DNA of 64,000 bases from Roseiflexus sp. RS-1 (GTDB taxonomy: Bacteria > Chloroflexota > Chloroflexia > Chloroflexales > Roseiflexaceae). Of this stretch, positions 7,445 to 16,095 are shown piece by piece. The notes under the pieces were generated by a model. That model made no database searches and was not told the origin of the DNA. It saw nothing but the letters and a program-made list of their open reading frames with translations. The DNA lies in the NCBI RefSeq assembly GCF_000016665.1, contig NC_009523.1, positions 3,781,501-3,845,500 of the forward strand, in the 5' to 3' direction. Position numbers and translations under genes: made by a program. Every line of letters begins with the position of its first letter. Position 1 is the stretch's first letter.

Positions 7445-9769
7445 CTAGCGTACAACGAGCGGCAAATGAACAACCTGGCGCGGGGTTGAACCGGCTGCGA
7501 TAAAGGTCGAGAGTTCCGACCGGCGTGTAAACGGCTCGCCCGCGCGGTTCGAACCGGTTGCCTCCACAGTGAATGTCACTGTGCCGGGTTCGCCAGATCC
7601 ACTCAGGTACGCTGCATAGACGCCATCGTTCGCAGCGCCGTCGCCGTGCAGCCCATCGTCGCGCATCGGGACAACGAACGGCGTCGTCTGACCGGGGTAC
7701 AGAACGCTGAGCGACACGGTTGCGCCGGTAATCGGCGCATCGTCCGTCAGGATGACGAAACAGACGATCGGCTCGGTCGTCAGATAGACGGTTTTCGCAA
7801 GAGCGACGTCGAGCGTCAGATCGGCGCGCGCCAGCGCCTGCACCGTGAACGGCTCATCGTTGGTGGAGTCTGGTTGCGTCGTTGTTGCGGTAGCCTCAGT
7901 GGTACGCTCCTCTGGGGGTGCATTAACTGGCGCGGTCTCCGTTTCGACCTCTGATGTCGACTGTTCCTCGACTCCAACCTCAAACGGCAGCGTCGTCTCT
8001 GAAGCAATGGCTGGCGTCGCAGCGGCGCGACTGATGCGCATCTGCCATACTCCCGGCACAAGCGTTGGTGTGCGTACACGGTAGTAGGCATAGTTTGCGC
8101 CAGACACATACACAACATTCGGGTTTACGCGCGGGGTGCGGGGATCGATGCTGCCGCCGGACGGCGTTTGTAGGGTCAGGTTGAGCCGCGTATCGGTTCT
8201 CGTCCAGCCGACCCAGAAGGTCGCTTCCGAGATTGAGCGGTCAATGGTCACTTCTTGCGTGACAACACCGCCAGGCGCCACCCTCCCACTCGCCGTCACC
8301 AGTGTCTGGCGATTGCTGACTGCGCCGGAAATGGTGTTGTAAATGCCTGAAAGTTGTTCAGGCGTTGGTGCATAATTGTAGGTTCCACCGGTCTGCGCCG
8401 CGATCGACAGCATCAACTGCTGATCGGCGTCCCTTCCCAGCCCAATCGTATGAACAGTCGTTTGCGCTGCGCGGATCTGCGGCAGCACGTCTGCAACGAA
8501 GGGTCGGGTGTTCTCCTGACCATCACTCAACAGGATAATCACACGCGGCAGATCGGGATTGGCCGTATCGAGCATGCGTTGACTGCTCTGCAATCCGCCG
8601 CCGATCGATGTCGCGCCGCGACTGTTCAACGTGTCGATAGCAGCCTGCGCTCTGGCGCGCACATCGTCCCACTCCGGACCGATGGTGACATCATCGATAT
8701 ACCAGCCGTCACGGACGCCGAAGGCATCGGTCACTAATCGGAACCGCATCCGGATCGTCTGACCACGATAGTCGTCGAGGCGGATCACCTCGCGCCGCCA
8801 GCTCGTTGCTGTGCCAGTAAACAATCTCAGGCGCTGCCATGTGGCGCCGTTGTTGGTGGAAATCTCGACCTCGCCGCGATCAGGCGATGCAATATCGTAG
8901 CGATGCCAGAACATCAGGGCTGGATTGGACATCGACGCAGGAATGGCAATCGGGGTTGCAATGGTCAGCGCGCTGTTCGTGTTATTCGCGTAGTTCCCGG
9001 AGGGGCTATCCGTCCAGGCCCATGCGCTATTGCGCGCTGTTGATGTCAATCCCCAGGATGCCTGTGCGTTCCACTGGTCAGCGCCAGACTCCATATCATC
9101 GCTGAAGAGAAACGCCGATTGTGGCGGTGAGTCAAGGATGGTCGTCAGATTCAGAGGCATGACCACCCCGTCGTTGAAACCTACAATTCCGATACCATCG
9201 CCAGCCTGCATCAGATCGACGAACTGACGCGACGCTTCGCGCGCTGCCACCATTTTGTTCCCAGCCATACTGCCCGAACGGTCGATCGTCAGAATGACGC
9301 TGACATTGTCGACGCCAAAATAGGTCACTGCGCCCGGTTCCTTTGCCGTGAAACCCCTGATCGTCACTTCGAGGTCATAGCGTCCTCTTGCGGGCTGCGG
9401 CGGCGCCTGCACTTTAAGGAGATAGCGGAGCGGCGTTATACTGATAATCGTTGCCGGTTTTCCGCCGATAGTCACCGTCACATCCTGTTTCGTTACATGC
9501 CCCGGATGCGTCAGTTCAATCGTTATGTTCGACGGACGAAACGGTGATCCGGCATCGACGGGGCGACGCGCGGAAGGACGCACAATCCTGAATGCGCGCG
9601 GTGCGTCGCTCCTTATCGCATCCATCGCTGACGCCATCACCACACGACCGGCAGGCGTCGGATACATCGTTGCACTGTGCGTTCTGTCGGGAAGCCACAC
9701 CATCCACATGCCAGACATCCACAACGCCATCATCGCTATGCCGAAACGCACCAACCGATAGGAAACCAT
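7445..9769 (-). CDS. Secreted von Willebrand factor A domain protein
   Basis: The protein has 774 residues. Its ATG follows GAGGAGG at 7 bases and leads into a signal peptide (about residues 1-30). A vWA domain starts near residue 155 with the metal-ion site DRSGSM, and it is interrupted by a ~130-residue insert resembling a MAM/jelly-roll domain (WYIDDVTIGPEW near its end). The domain then resumes with VIILLSDGQENTRP. The C-terminal part includes a Glu/Thr-rich linker and a beta-sandwich with DDGLHGDGAANDGVY, as in CLCA-like extracellular proteins. The protein is predicted to act outside the cell or at its surface, with metal-dependent adhesion. Its place between cas1 and cas2, on the same strand, is unexpected for an extracellular protein and no CRISPR role is known to me. 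Confidence 0.85.
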   Translation of the reverse strand: MVSYRLVRFGIAMMALWMSGMWMVWLPDRTHSATMYPTPAGRVVMASAMDAIRSDAPRAFRIVRPSARRPVDAGSPFRPSNITIELTHPGHVTKQDVTVTIGGKPATIISITPLRYLLKVQAPPQPARGRYDLEVTIRGFTAKEPGAVTYFGVDNVSVILTIDRSGSMAGNKMVAAREASRQFVDLMQAGDGIGIVGFNDGVVMPLNLTTILDSPPQSAFLFSDDMESGADQWNAQASWGLTSTARNSAWAWTDSPSGNYANNTNSALTIATPIAIPASMSNPALMFWHRYDIASPDRGEVEISTNNGATWQRLRLFTGTATSWRREVIRLDDYRGQTIRMRFRLVTDAFGVRDGWYIDDVTIGPEWDDVRARAQAAIDTLNSRGATSIGGGLQSSQRMLDTANPDLPRVIILLSDGQENTRPFVADVLPQIRAAQTTVHTIGLGRDADQQLMLSIAAQTGGTYNYAPTPEQLSGIYNTISGAVSNRQTLVTASGRVAPGGVVTQEVTIDRSISEATFWVGWTRTDTRLNLTLQTPSGGSIDPRTPRVNPNVVYVSGANYAYYRVRTPTLVPGVWQMRISRAAATPAIASETTLPFEVGVEEQSTSEVETETAPVNAPPEERTTEATATTTQPDSTNDEPFTVQALARADLTLDVALAKTVYLTTEPIVCFVILTDDAPITGATVSLSVLYPGQTTPFVVPMRDDGLHGDGAANDGVYAAYLSGSGEPGTVTFTVEATGSNRAGEPFTRRSELSTFIAAGSTPRQVVHLPLVVR

Positions 9770-9890
9770 ATGATCGCCTCCTCTTGTGCATGTTGAGATT
9801 TCGACATCCCTTGCAAGGCGGCATCGAGGCGGGGAAGCACAGGGCATCTCCAGCATACCGCAGAGAGCCGTCGCAAATGTATCGATCTCC

Positions 9891-10889
9891 TCAGTTATTC
9901 AGACTGAATCCTGTGTACTGTTCCTGCTCACCGCGAACGATACGCGCAATCGCCTGCGCCTGCAGCAGGATCACCCGTCGCAACGGCGTCTGCTCGCCGC
10001 CAGGCAACCGTACCTTTGTCTGAAGCATCGATTCATACCGCTGCACCAGCAGTGTACGCCCGACATCATCGAGGTATACGGCATCCGGTCGTTCCTGCGG
10101 ATGGTGAAAATGTTCGCGACCAATCGCATTGGTACGCACCAGATCGATTACCAACCGGTCGACGATCAACGGGCGAAACTCCTCCAGCAGGTCGAGCGCC
10201 AGTGATGGACGACCAGGCTCGATCACATGAAACACGCCCAGGTACGTATCGAGACCGGTGATCTGCACAGCGGTAATGACATCATGGAGCGCCAGCGTAT
10301 ACCCGAATGAGAGCATGGCGTTGATCGGGTCGGGCGGCGGGTAGAAGGCACGCCCGCCGAATCCCCACACCGGCGGAAGCGATGCGCGCCACGCGCCGAA
10401 GTATGCCGCCGCCGCTGCGCCTTCATGCCCGCGCAGCATGTCCACATGCGGCGCGTTTGCTGCCGCAGTCAGCGCTGCATCGATCTGCGCGATCGCCGTC
10501 GCTGCGGCTGGCCACCCGGTCGCTGCCAGCAAACGACGCTGATTGGTCAGTTTGGCGCTCACAATGTCCTTTGCCAGGCGCAGGGCGCGATCCGGTGCAC
10601 CGACAAACTGCATCTGGCGTATGCGCAGATCGCCGAAGCGTGATGGTCCGGCAGTCAGTGTGGCGTAATGGCGGCTGCCGTGCTGATTGGTGAACGTCAC
10701 CGGAATGCCGCGTTCAAGCAGATCGATCAGCAGCGCCGTCGAAAGTTGCACCCCCCGCCCCATCAGCACAACCTGGTCAATCTTCGCCAGTGGCACTTCG
10801 CTCAGCGTCTGCCCGTCTTTCGTGATCAGCACCTGATTATCACGTTTGCGCACCATCACGCCCTGTTCCTGGATGTAAAGGGTTGGCAT
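9891..10889 (-). CDS. cas1: CRISPR spacer integrase Cas1
   Basis: The product has 332 residues. The ATG at 10889 has AAAGGA 7 bases upstream. An open frame continues upstream, but only through minisatellite sequence that encodes a repetitive low-complexity peptide. The N-terminal beta domain (MPTLYIQEQG to about residue 75) is followed by the alpha-helical catalytic domain. Putative metal ligands are Glu156 in LRGHEG, His221 in GVFHVIEPG and the acidic pair near residues 236-237 in SLALDLLEEFRP. With Cas2 it integrates prespacers at the leader-proximal repeat. Here it is a free protein, not fused to the RT, but is encoded downstream of RT and RNase H on the same strand. The family is certain. 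Confidence 0.97.
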   Translation of the reverse strand: MPTLYIQEQGVMVRKRDNQVLITKDGQTLSEVPLAKIDQVVLMGRGVQLSTALLIDLLERGIPVTFTNQHGSRHYATLTAGPSRFGDLRIRQMQFVGAPDRALRLAKDIVSAKLTNQRRLLAATGWPAAATAIAQIDAALTAAANAPHVDMLRGHEGAAAAAYFGAWRASLPPVWGFGGRAFYPPPDPINAMLSFGYTLALHDVITAVQITGLDTYLGVFHVIEPGRPSLALDLLEEFRPLIVDRLVIDLVRTNAIGREHFHHPQERPDAVYLDDVGRTLLVQRYESMLQTKVRLPGGEQTPLRRVILLQAQAIARIVRGEQEQYTGFSLNN

Positions 10890-10970
10890 GGATCGTTCCT
10901 TTCTTTGCCGGTTGTCTGCGCTCACTACGCACCCGTCCGGCGCATCGAGACCCTTCGCCCTTGCCCGCGC

Positions 10971-11408
10971 GCAACGCGCAACGCTCCACGTGCAACGTGC
11001 AACGTGCAACGCGCAACGCTCCACGTGCAACGCGCAACGCGCAACGCGCAACGTACAACGTTCAACCTTCAACGCCCCAACCTTCAACCTTCAACGCCCC
11101 AACCCTCAACCTTCAACCTTCAACGCCCCAACCTTCAACCTTCAACCTTCAACGCCCCAACCTTCAACCTTCAACCTTCAACGCCCCAACCTTCAACCTT
11201 CAACGCCCCAACCTTCAACCTTCAACGCCCCAACCTTCAACCTTCAACCTTCAACGCCCCAACCTTCAACCTTCAACCTTCAACGCCCCAACCTTCAACC
11301 TTCAACCTTCAACGCCCCAACCTTCAACCTTCAACCTTCAACGCCCCAACCTTCAACCTTCAACGCCCCAACCTTCAACCTTCAACGCCCCAACCTTCAA
11401 CCTTCAAC
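10971..11408. repeat. Minisatellite between RT and cas1
   Basis: About 440 bp consist of short units CAACCTT, CAACGCCC and, at the left end, CAACGTG/CAACGCG, repeated in varying order. On the minus strand the units read as AAGGTTGAAGGTTGGGGCGTTG. The RT stop codon lies inside the right end of this repeat, so the last RT residues (KVEG) are encoded by it, and the left end reaches to within about 80 bp of the cas1 start. The same unit recurs at about 21955-21980 and 22085-22115, so this is a dispersed genomic repeat family. Confidence 0.95.
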
Positions 11409-12731
11409 CTTGCGCTTCATCCGTCGGCGCGCATTGCGAAGGGCGTCGCGCAGTGCGCATTCCGCTTCAGCAAAATCGACCACTCCTTCGCCGAGGCGCA
11501 ACCCGCGGGCGCGCGGCGCAAGCGCGGCGCCCAGAAATTCGATCCCGTCGGCATACGCTGTGATATGCGTCTTCTCTGCGTTCAGCGTGAGGCGCAGAAT
11601 ATGCAATTGCCGCTGCGCAAACTGCAATGCGCATTCCGCTTCTTCCTGCGTTGCGCACATCACGACAAAATCGTCCATAAAACGCACCAACCGCAACCCC
11701 TGGCCCATCATTGCGACATCGAACGGATGGAGATAGATGTTCGCCAGCAACGGCGAGAGCGCGCCTCCCTGCGGTACGCCACGTCTGCTGGCGTGACGCA
11801 GCCGCGCAGCCGCTTCGCTCAATGCCAGCGCGCCAACCGCCACAGCGCCGGCGACCGCAAGACGCCGCCCGCCAATCCGTTGCAGGTAGGGCAGCGCCTG
11901 TCGCGCGCCGTCAATCACCGGACGCGCCAGCATTACCGCCGTCCAGAGATGCGATTCCAGCCCCGGCTGACGCGGCGCCCAACCGTCTTCGCCGATGCTG
12001 CCACCCGGCGTCTCCCACATCGCCGCCGCATACGGTCCAACAGGCGGGGGTGGATGCAGCCGCTCCGCGCCCCACGACAGCGCGCGGCGCACTGCCGCCT
12101 CGCCGCGCTGAAGCGGAGTCGGCGGCGTATCACCCGGCAACGCCGCTTCACCCTGAAGCACACCGGCTTCCAGCCACTGCGCAATCAGTTTCAGCACCGG
12201 CAACTCATCGATGCGCTGACGCACCAGACTCAGCAGCACCCGTTGATCAAGGCTATCGAAGCAGGTGGCAATGTCGGCATCAACCACCCATCCCAACCCC
12301 TGATCGGCATAGCGCTGCACCCGCGCAATGGCATCAGGAACGCCGACATACGGACGACAACCGTAGGAACAATCCAGAAAACACGGATCGAACAGCGGAT
12401 CGAGCACCTGCTGAACGGCGCGTTGCGCCACCCGATCACGAACGGCGAGAATGGCGATCGCGCGTTCACCGCCGCTCGCCTTGGGAATGGCAACCCGCTT
12501 CGCGGGCAGCGGTCGATACGTTCCCTGCTGCAACTCGTCCGCCAGTTGCGCCATCTGGCGCGTCCAGTCGACTTCGAAATCACGCAGCGTCACTGCATCC
12601 AATCCGGCGCTGCGCCCGCGACGCGCCACGTGGATATTACTCCGCACCCGCCGCCACGCCAGAGTAAGGTTTTCGACGCTGCAAATCTGTGGCATGAGCG
12701 GCGGTCCCTGGTAGCGTGGAAAAAGAGGCAT
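11397..12731 (-). CDS. CRISPR-associated reverse transcriptase (group II intron-like)
   Basis: The protein has 444 residues; the ATG at 12731 follows AAGGAG at about 8 bases. RT blocks appear in order: GGERAIAILAVRDRVAQRAV (RT2, about 87-106), DADIATCFDSLD (RT3, catalytic Asp near 153), RGVPQGGALSPLLANIYL (RT4, about 317-334), FMDD (RT5, 351-354, in place of YADD), LTLNAEKT (RT6) and EFLGAAL (RT7). A proline- and alanine-rich insert of about 115 residues (195-312) separates RT3 from RT4. No maturase/HNH domain and no intron RNA are visible, and it lies directly upstream of cas1, so it is best read as an RT for spacer acquisition from RNA rather than a retroelement. The stop codon is within the adjacent minisatellite. 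Confidence 0.93.
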   Translation of the reverse strand: MPLFPRYQGPPLMPQICSVENLTLAWRRVRSNIHVARRGRSAGLDAVTLRDFEVDWTRQMAQLADELQQGTYRPLPAKRVAIPKASGGERAIAILAVRDRVAQRAVQQVLDPLFDPCFLDCSYGCRPYVGVPDAIARVQRYADQGLGWVVDADIATCFDSLDQRVLLSLVRQRIDELPVLKLIAQWLEAGVLQGEAALPGDTPPTPLQRGEAAVRRALSWGAERLHPPPPVGPYAAAMWETPGGSIGEDGWAPRQPGLESHLWTAVMLARPVIDGARQALPYLQRIGGRRLAVAGAVAVGALALSEAAARLRHASRRGVPQGGALSPLLANIYLHPFDVAMMGQGLRLVRFMDDFVVMCATQEEAECALQFAQRQLHILRLTLNAEKTHITAYADGIEFLGAALAPRARGLRLGEGVVDFAEAECALRDALRNARRRMKRKVEG

Positions 12732-12763
12732 CGCAGTACTCCTTCTCTATACCCTGAGACAGT

Positions 12764-13228
12764 TCACATATCACTGTTGACCGTAGCAAGACCCGCTTCT
12801 CGACCGACACGCGCAAGCCAGCCGCGTCCGTCGAGCGCCTCCCACGCCAGCGCGTCCGCCAGACGGTTGAGTTCGCGCGGAATGGCGATGAACGTCACGC
12901 TGCCGTGCTGAAGGACGAGCATACGGGCGCGTTCGTGCAGCGGTTTGAGCGCCATCGCTCGCACAGCATGCCGTCCTGTGAGTTGATCGACCACAATGCG
13001 GCTATCGGTCAGGCACCGCACCGCCACGCCGGGAAAACGCCGGATGACCAGCGTTAACCCGGCAATGACCGCCAGATACTCCGCCTCGTTGTTGGTCGTC
13101 GCCGGTGCGCGTTCGCACGACCACGCCAGCACCGCGCCCGCCTGGTTGCGCACGATGATCCCCAGCCCCGCGATACCGCGCGGCGGGCAACCAGGCGTAC
13201 CGTCGACCTGAAGCAACAGATGGCTCAC
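12764..13228 (-). CDS. RNase H-fold ribonuclease (RNase HI-like)
   Basis: The product has 154 residues from a GTG start whose bases overlap the stop of the gene upstream (GTGA), implying translational coupling. The four acidic residues of RNase HI are in place: Asp9 in QVDGTPG, Glu48 in NNEAEY, Asp75 in LTDSRIVVDQ and Asp125 in NRLADALA. Length and order fit the RNase H family that degrades the RNA strand of RNA-DNA hybrids. It is 32 bp upstream of the RT gene. I infer that it removes RNA template after cDNA synthesis, or trims hybrid prespacers. The family call is strong; the role in adaptation is inferred from context. Confidence 0.9.
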   Translation of the reverse strand: MSHLLLQVDGTPGCPPRGIAGLGIIVRNQAGAVLAWSCERAPATTNNEAEYLAVIAGLTLVIRRFPGVAVRCLTDSRIVVDQLTGRHAVRAMALKPLHERARMLVLQHGSVTFIAIPRELNRLADALAWEALDGRGWLARVGREAGLATVNSDM

Positions 13229-13413
13229 GACGGCATCCCCTGAATCAGGAGCACAAGACCGGTCAGCAGCATGGCGGCAATCAGCAGAATGATTGCAATG
13301 CAGCCGCGCAACAGACTGGTTATGATCGACCAGAACACCTGCGACGGCGCAACCAGCGCCACGATTGCCAGGAGCGTGACCAGCACTGCCGGAATAACCA
13401 GACACCAGGACAT
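13225..13413 (-). CDS. Small membrane protein heading the adaptation operon
   Basis: A 62-residue product starts at an ATG that follows AAAGGAGG by 8 bases. It contains two hydrophobic segments: LVIPAVLVTLLAIVALVA and CIAIILLIAAMLLTGLVLLI. There is almost no soluble part. Its stop overlaps the RNase H start, so the two are probably co-translated. No family is recognised. It is the first gene of the cluster with RNase H, RT and cas1, which could tie part of the module to the membrane; that is a guess. Confidence 0.7.
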   Translation of the reverse strand: MSWCLVIPAVLVTLLAIVALVAPSQVFWSIITSLLRGCIAIILLIAAMLLTGLVLLIQGMPS

Positions 13414-14056
13414 TGCCGTTCCTCCTTTCCCGACCTGCACTGATAACCTGGTCAACGCCCTTGTGTCTGGGATGCAATCGGGGGATCAGGCGTCTGCTCG
13501 TAGCATAGCAAACCACCCCGTCACAAACGTGACGCGCGGAGATTGTCGGGAAAACTCTTCGTCATACGTGGGCACCGAAATGAATGTCGGTCGACGCGGT
13601 CGCCGCCTGGGAGCGCGGGCGTCCCTGTCTGCCGGATGCACGCCGGAGACGCGCGTACCCAGGGCGTCTCACCCGCCTGCGCGCCGGAGGCGCGCGTACC
13701 CAGGGCGTCTCACCCGCCTGCGCGCCGGAGGCGCGCGTACCCAGGGCGTCTCACCCGCCTGCGCGCCGGAGGCGCGCGTACCCAGGGCGTCTCACCCGCC
13801 TGCGCGCCGGAGGCGCGCGTACCCAGGGCGTCTCACCCGCCTGCGCGCCGGAGGCGCGCGCACCCAGGACGTCATCGCGGCGCGACCGCAATCGCGGGCA
13901 ACCGAAATGAATGTCGGTCGACGCGGTCGCTGTGGGGGGCAGGGGGGATCACCGGAGCGTCTCTGCCTGCCTGGTGCGCGCCGGAGGCGCGCGCACCCAG
14001 GTCGTCATCAGTGCAGGCGGGTGTTACCTGGACATGTGATCGGCATCCCGGCATAG
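13414..14056. repeat. Non-coding spacer with dispersed element and 41-bp tandem repeat
   Basis: No gene is seen. Between 13641 and about 13871 a 41-bp GC-rich unit (starting CGCCGGAGGCGCGCGTACC) is repeated about 5.6 times; because 41 is not a multiple of three, false frames shift at each copy. Two copies of an imperfect palindrome ACCGAAATGAATGTCGGTCG lie at about 13574 and 13900; others are near 15420 and, as ATTTCGGT, near 20155. The right copy shares a longer block (GTCATCGCGGCGCGACCGC) with 15389-15441. The promoter of the adaptation operon should lie just upstream of 13413, but I cannot pick it out. Confidence 0.85.
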
Positions 14057-14578
14057 TCAGGTTTCCGCTGGTCCGCGATTGATGAGAAGGCTCAGGTCGG
14101 TCCATGGCGCATAATAGCCCTGAGCAATCATTGCCTCCAGCCATCCATTTGCCTGAGCCAGCGGAACCAGACCTCGTTCCACTGCAAGGACGAGACAGCC
14201 AATCGATCCCGAAAACCGCGCCTGCCGCAGCCGCGCTTCGGCGCGTGCAGCCCGGTCATCGGTCAGCATCAGCCAGTTGCGTTGGAGGGCGATGGCTATG
14301 CAACTGCGTTCACCACGATGCAATCCCGCTGATAATGTTGCAGCCAGGCGCAGCTCGGTTTCAGTCAAACTGACAAGATGAAGCCATCCATCTTGCGTAA
14401 ATGGGAACATATGCTGTTCGATATCGGCGAAAAATGCGTATCCCTCACGCTGTGCATCCTCAATTTCAGCAAATACCTCAGCTGGCAGGTAGACGCTACC
14501 GAAGATGTGGCGCAGCACCGCAAGCTGGCCAACACTTGCGAAATTTGAGAGCACAGTGGTGTTACTGACCACGCTCAC
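14057..14578 (-). CDS. PIN-like toxin, DUF3368 family
   Basis: This 173-residue protein starts with VVSNTTVLSNFASVGQLAVL, the typical N-terminus of DUF3368 PIN-like proteins, many of which have Asn for the first Asp. Later acidic positions are seen in EVFAEIED, RGERSCIAIAL and LMLTDDRAAR. PIN proteins are Mg-dependent ribonucleases and act as toxins. The GTG start overlaps the stop of the UPF0175 antitoxin by 4 bases. The pair sits between the adaptation operon and the CARF operon. Confidence 0.85.
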   Translation of the reverse strand: MSVVSNTTVLSNFASVGQLAVLRHIFGSVYLPAEVFAEIEDAQREGYAFFADIEQHMFPFTQDGWLHLVSLTETELRLAATLSAGLHRGERSCIAIALQRNWLMLTDDRAARAEARLRQARFSGSIGCLVLAVERGLVPLAQANGWLEAMIAQGYYAPWTDLSLLINRGPAET

Positions 14579-14877
14579 GAACGCGGCCTCAATTCCTCAT
14601 ACAGGGCATCCACTTCCGCCCGGGCTTCTTCGACCGTTTCCGGACCAAGCTGGAGCGGAATACCGCGTTCACGCAGGATGTCGCGCATCTGCGGCCAGCT
14701 GACGCCAGCCAGGTCGGCGGCCTGAGCGAGCGAGATCGCCTCATGCTGATACCGATAGATCGCGAGATTGATGCGCAGATCGGGGCGATTGCGAAGCAAA
14801 TGGCGTAGCGCATCGACGATAACGGCATTATCATCAGCGTACAGCTTTGCTTTGACAAGATCCTGTACCGTGACCAT
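14575..14877 (-). CDS. UPF0175-family antitoxin
   Basis: The 100-residue protein starts at an ATG with GGAGGAA 8 bases upstream. The pattern ALRHLLRNRPDLRINLAIYRY followed by EAISLAQAADLAGVSWPQMRDIL matches the UPF0175 family: an N-terminal dimerisation/DNA-binding part and a helix-turn-helix-like segment. Such proteins are found next to DUF3368 toxins and presumably neutralise them and repress the operon. Its stop overlaps the toxin start. Confidence 0.85.
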   Translation of the reverse strand: MVTVQDLVKAKLYADDNAVIVDALRHLLRNRPDLRINLAIYRYQHEAISLAQAADLAGVSWPQMRDILRERGIPLQLGPETVEEARAEVDALYEELRPRS

Positions 14878-15717
14878 TGCACATTCCTCCTTCGCCCCTG
14901 AGGTCATGTCATATGTCTCAGCAGGTATGTATTGTACCACTGCGGCTGGCGACTGACGCGCTGGCAGGATCGATCCGGTTGGCGGGGCCATGACGCAACC
15001 AGGGCAGAAGTAGATCGGATACGGGGTGAGCAGTATCAGAAATGCAGCGTTGAAGGAAGATTTGGCGCACAACCTGATGTTGGCCGCAGTTGGCTGAACC
15101 CGCCAACACCGTCCCCAGCACCCAGCGCGTCAGGGCATGCTGGCGGCGCTGCGGCAAGGCAGGCAGGCAGGCCTGAATCACGGCGCCCGGTACTCGTTCC
15201 GCAGTCGAGCATGGCATCCCCTCCTCCTTGCGCGAACAATGATTTCCCATGGTCGGACCGAGATGGTTGCCCGGCACCCGCTGCCACGAAAGGGTTGACA
15301 GGTTGAACGCTTATCTCCCCTTTCAACCCCGTGTGGGAGAAGGGGGCAGGGGGGATGCGGGGCAAACGCGCAGCGCAACGGAGTGGTCGTCATCGCGGCG
15401 CGACCGCAATCGCGGGCGACCGAAATGAATGTCGGTCGCCGCGGTCGCTGCCTGGGAGCGCCAGCGTCTCGCCCGCGTGCGCGCCGGAGGCGCGCGTACC
15501 CAGGGCGTCTCACCCGCCTGCGCGCCGGAGGCGCGCGCACCCAGGGCATCTCCACTTACAGTGGGAGAAGGGAGTCGCTCACAGGGATAGATTTTTTGGC
15601 AAGCCCCTGCGTGCCATCTCCCATTTCAGCCGTCAGGACGCCCAAACTCCCCCTTCTCCCCGTGTGGGAGAAGGGGGCAGGGGGGATGCGGAGCAACCGC
15701 GCGCCGCAGCAGCGTGA
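14878..15717. repeat. Intergenic region with dispersed repeats
   Basis: About 840 bp hold no gene I can support. From about 15300 the sequence is repetitive: two copies of GTGTGGGAGAAGGGGGCAGG (near 15331 and 15664), one block shared with 13870-13920, and one or two units of the 41-bp repeat at about 15480-15545. Bases 14880-15290 show no recognisable feature; weak coding-like frames there lack ribosome-binding sites and family motifs. Confidence 0.7.
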
Positions 15718-16095
15718 TCACCGCCTGCGTCGCGCTTCCTCACGAATGGCTTGCAGATTGAGAATCTCGGCGACCTCGTACCTGGTGGGGATTGAACCGG
15801 CAATCGGGCGGATATTCACCATCGCCGGAAATTGTCCGGAGCGCCCGTGAATCTCCGCCAGCAACGCAACCGCCAGCGGTGCCAGCGCGGGCGGATTGAT
15901 CAGGAGCGGGATGGTCTGCCATTCGTCAGGGGTCAGACCCGCCCGATCCGCCAGTTCCGCCGCAACCACAGCGAGCGGGCGTTCCCGATCGATCTGCGAC
16001 TCAATGGCGCGCACCTCTGGCGCGGCGCCGATGATCTCGACAATCCGGGCGATCTGTTGTTCCGTCAACGGGTGGGAAAAATTCAGAAGGATCAT
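15718..16095 (-). CDS. csx15: CRISPR-associated protein Csx15-like
   Basis: The 125-residue protein begins MILLNFSHPLTEQQIARI and contains LTPDEWQTIPLLINPPALAPLAV and EVAEILNLQAIREEARRRR. I recognise this as the small Csx15 family of type III loci. Csx15, Csx16 and Csx20 are minimal CARF-like folds proposed to bind or degrade cyclic oligoadenylate second messengers. Its ATG overlaps the stop of the membrane CARF gene by 4 bases, so they are coupled: a likely effector followed by a possible off-switch. The family call is from memory of its sequence pattern and is moderately sure. Confidence 0.7.
   Translation of the reverse strand: MILLNFSHPLTEQQIARIVEIIGAAPEVRAIESQIDRERPLAVVAAELADRAGLTPDEWQTIPLLINPPALAPLAVALLAEIHGRSGQFPAMVNIRPIAGSIPTRYEVAEILNLQAIREEARRRR

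Noticed and set aside
10883-11736. Open frames encoding repeated NLQPSTPQPSTF-like peptides
   Set aside because: These read through the minisatellite; no ribosome-binding site or family match.
11397-12731. Group II intron rather than CRISPR RT
   Set aside because: No maturase X or HNH domain and no domain V/VI-like RNA structure around the gene; it is embedded between RNase H and cas1.
13543-14082. Frames encoding GVSPACAPEARVPRASHPP-like repeats
   Set aside because: They are translations of a 41-bp tandem repeat, which shifts frame at each unit.
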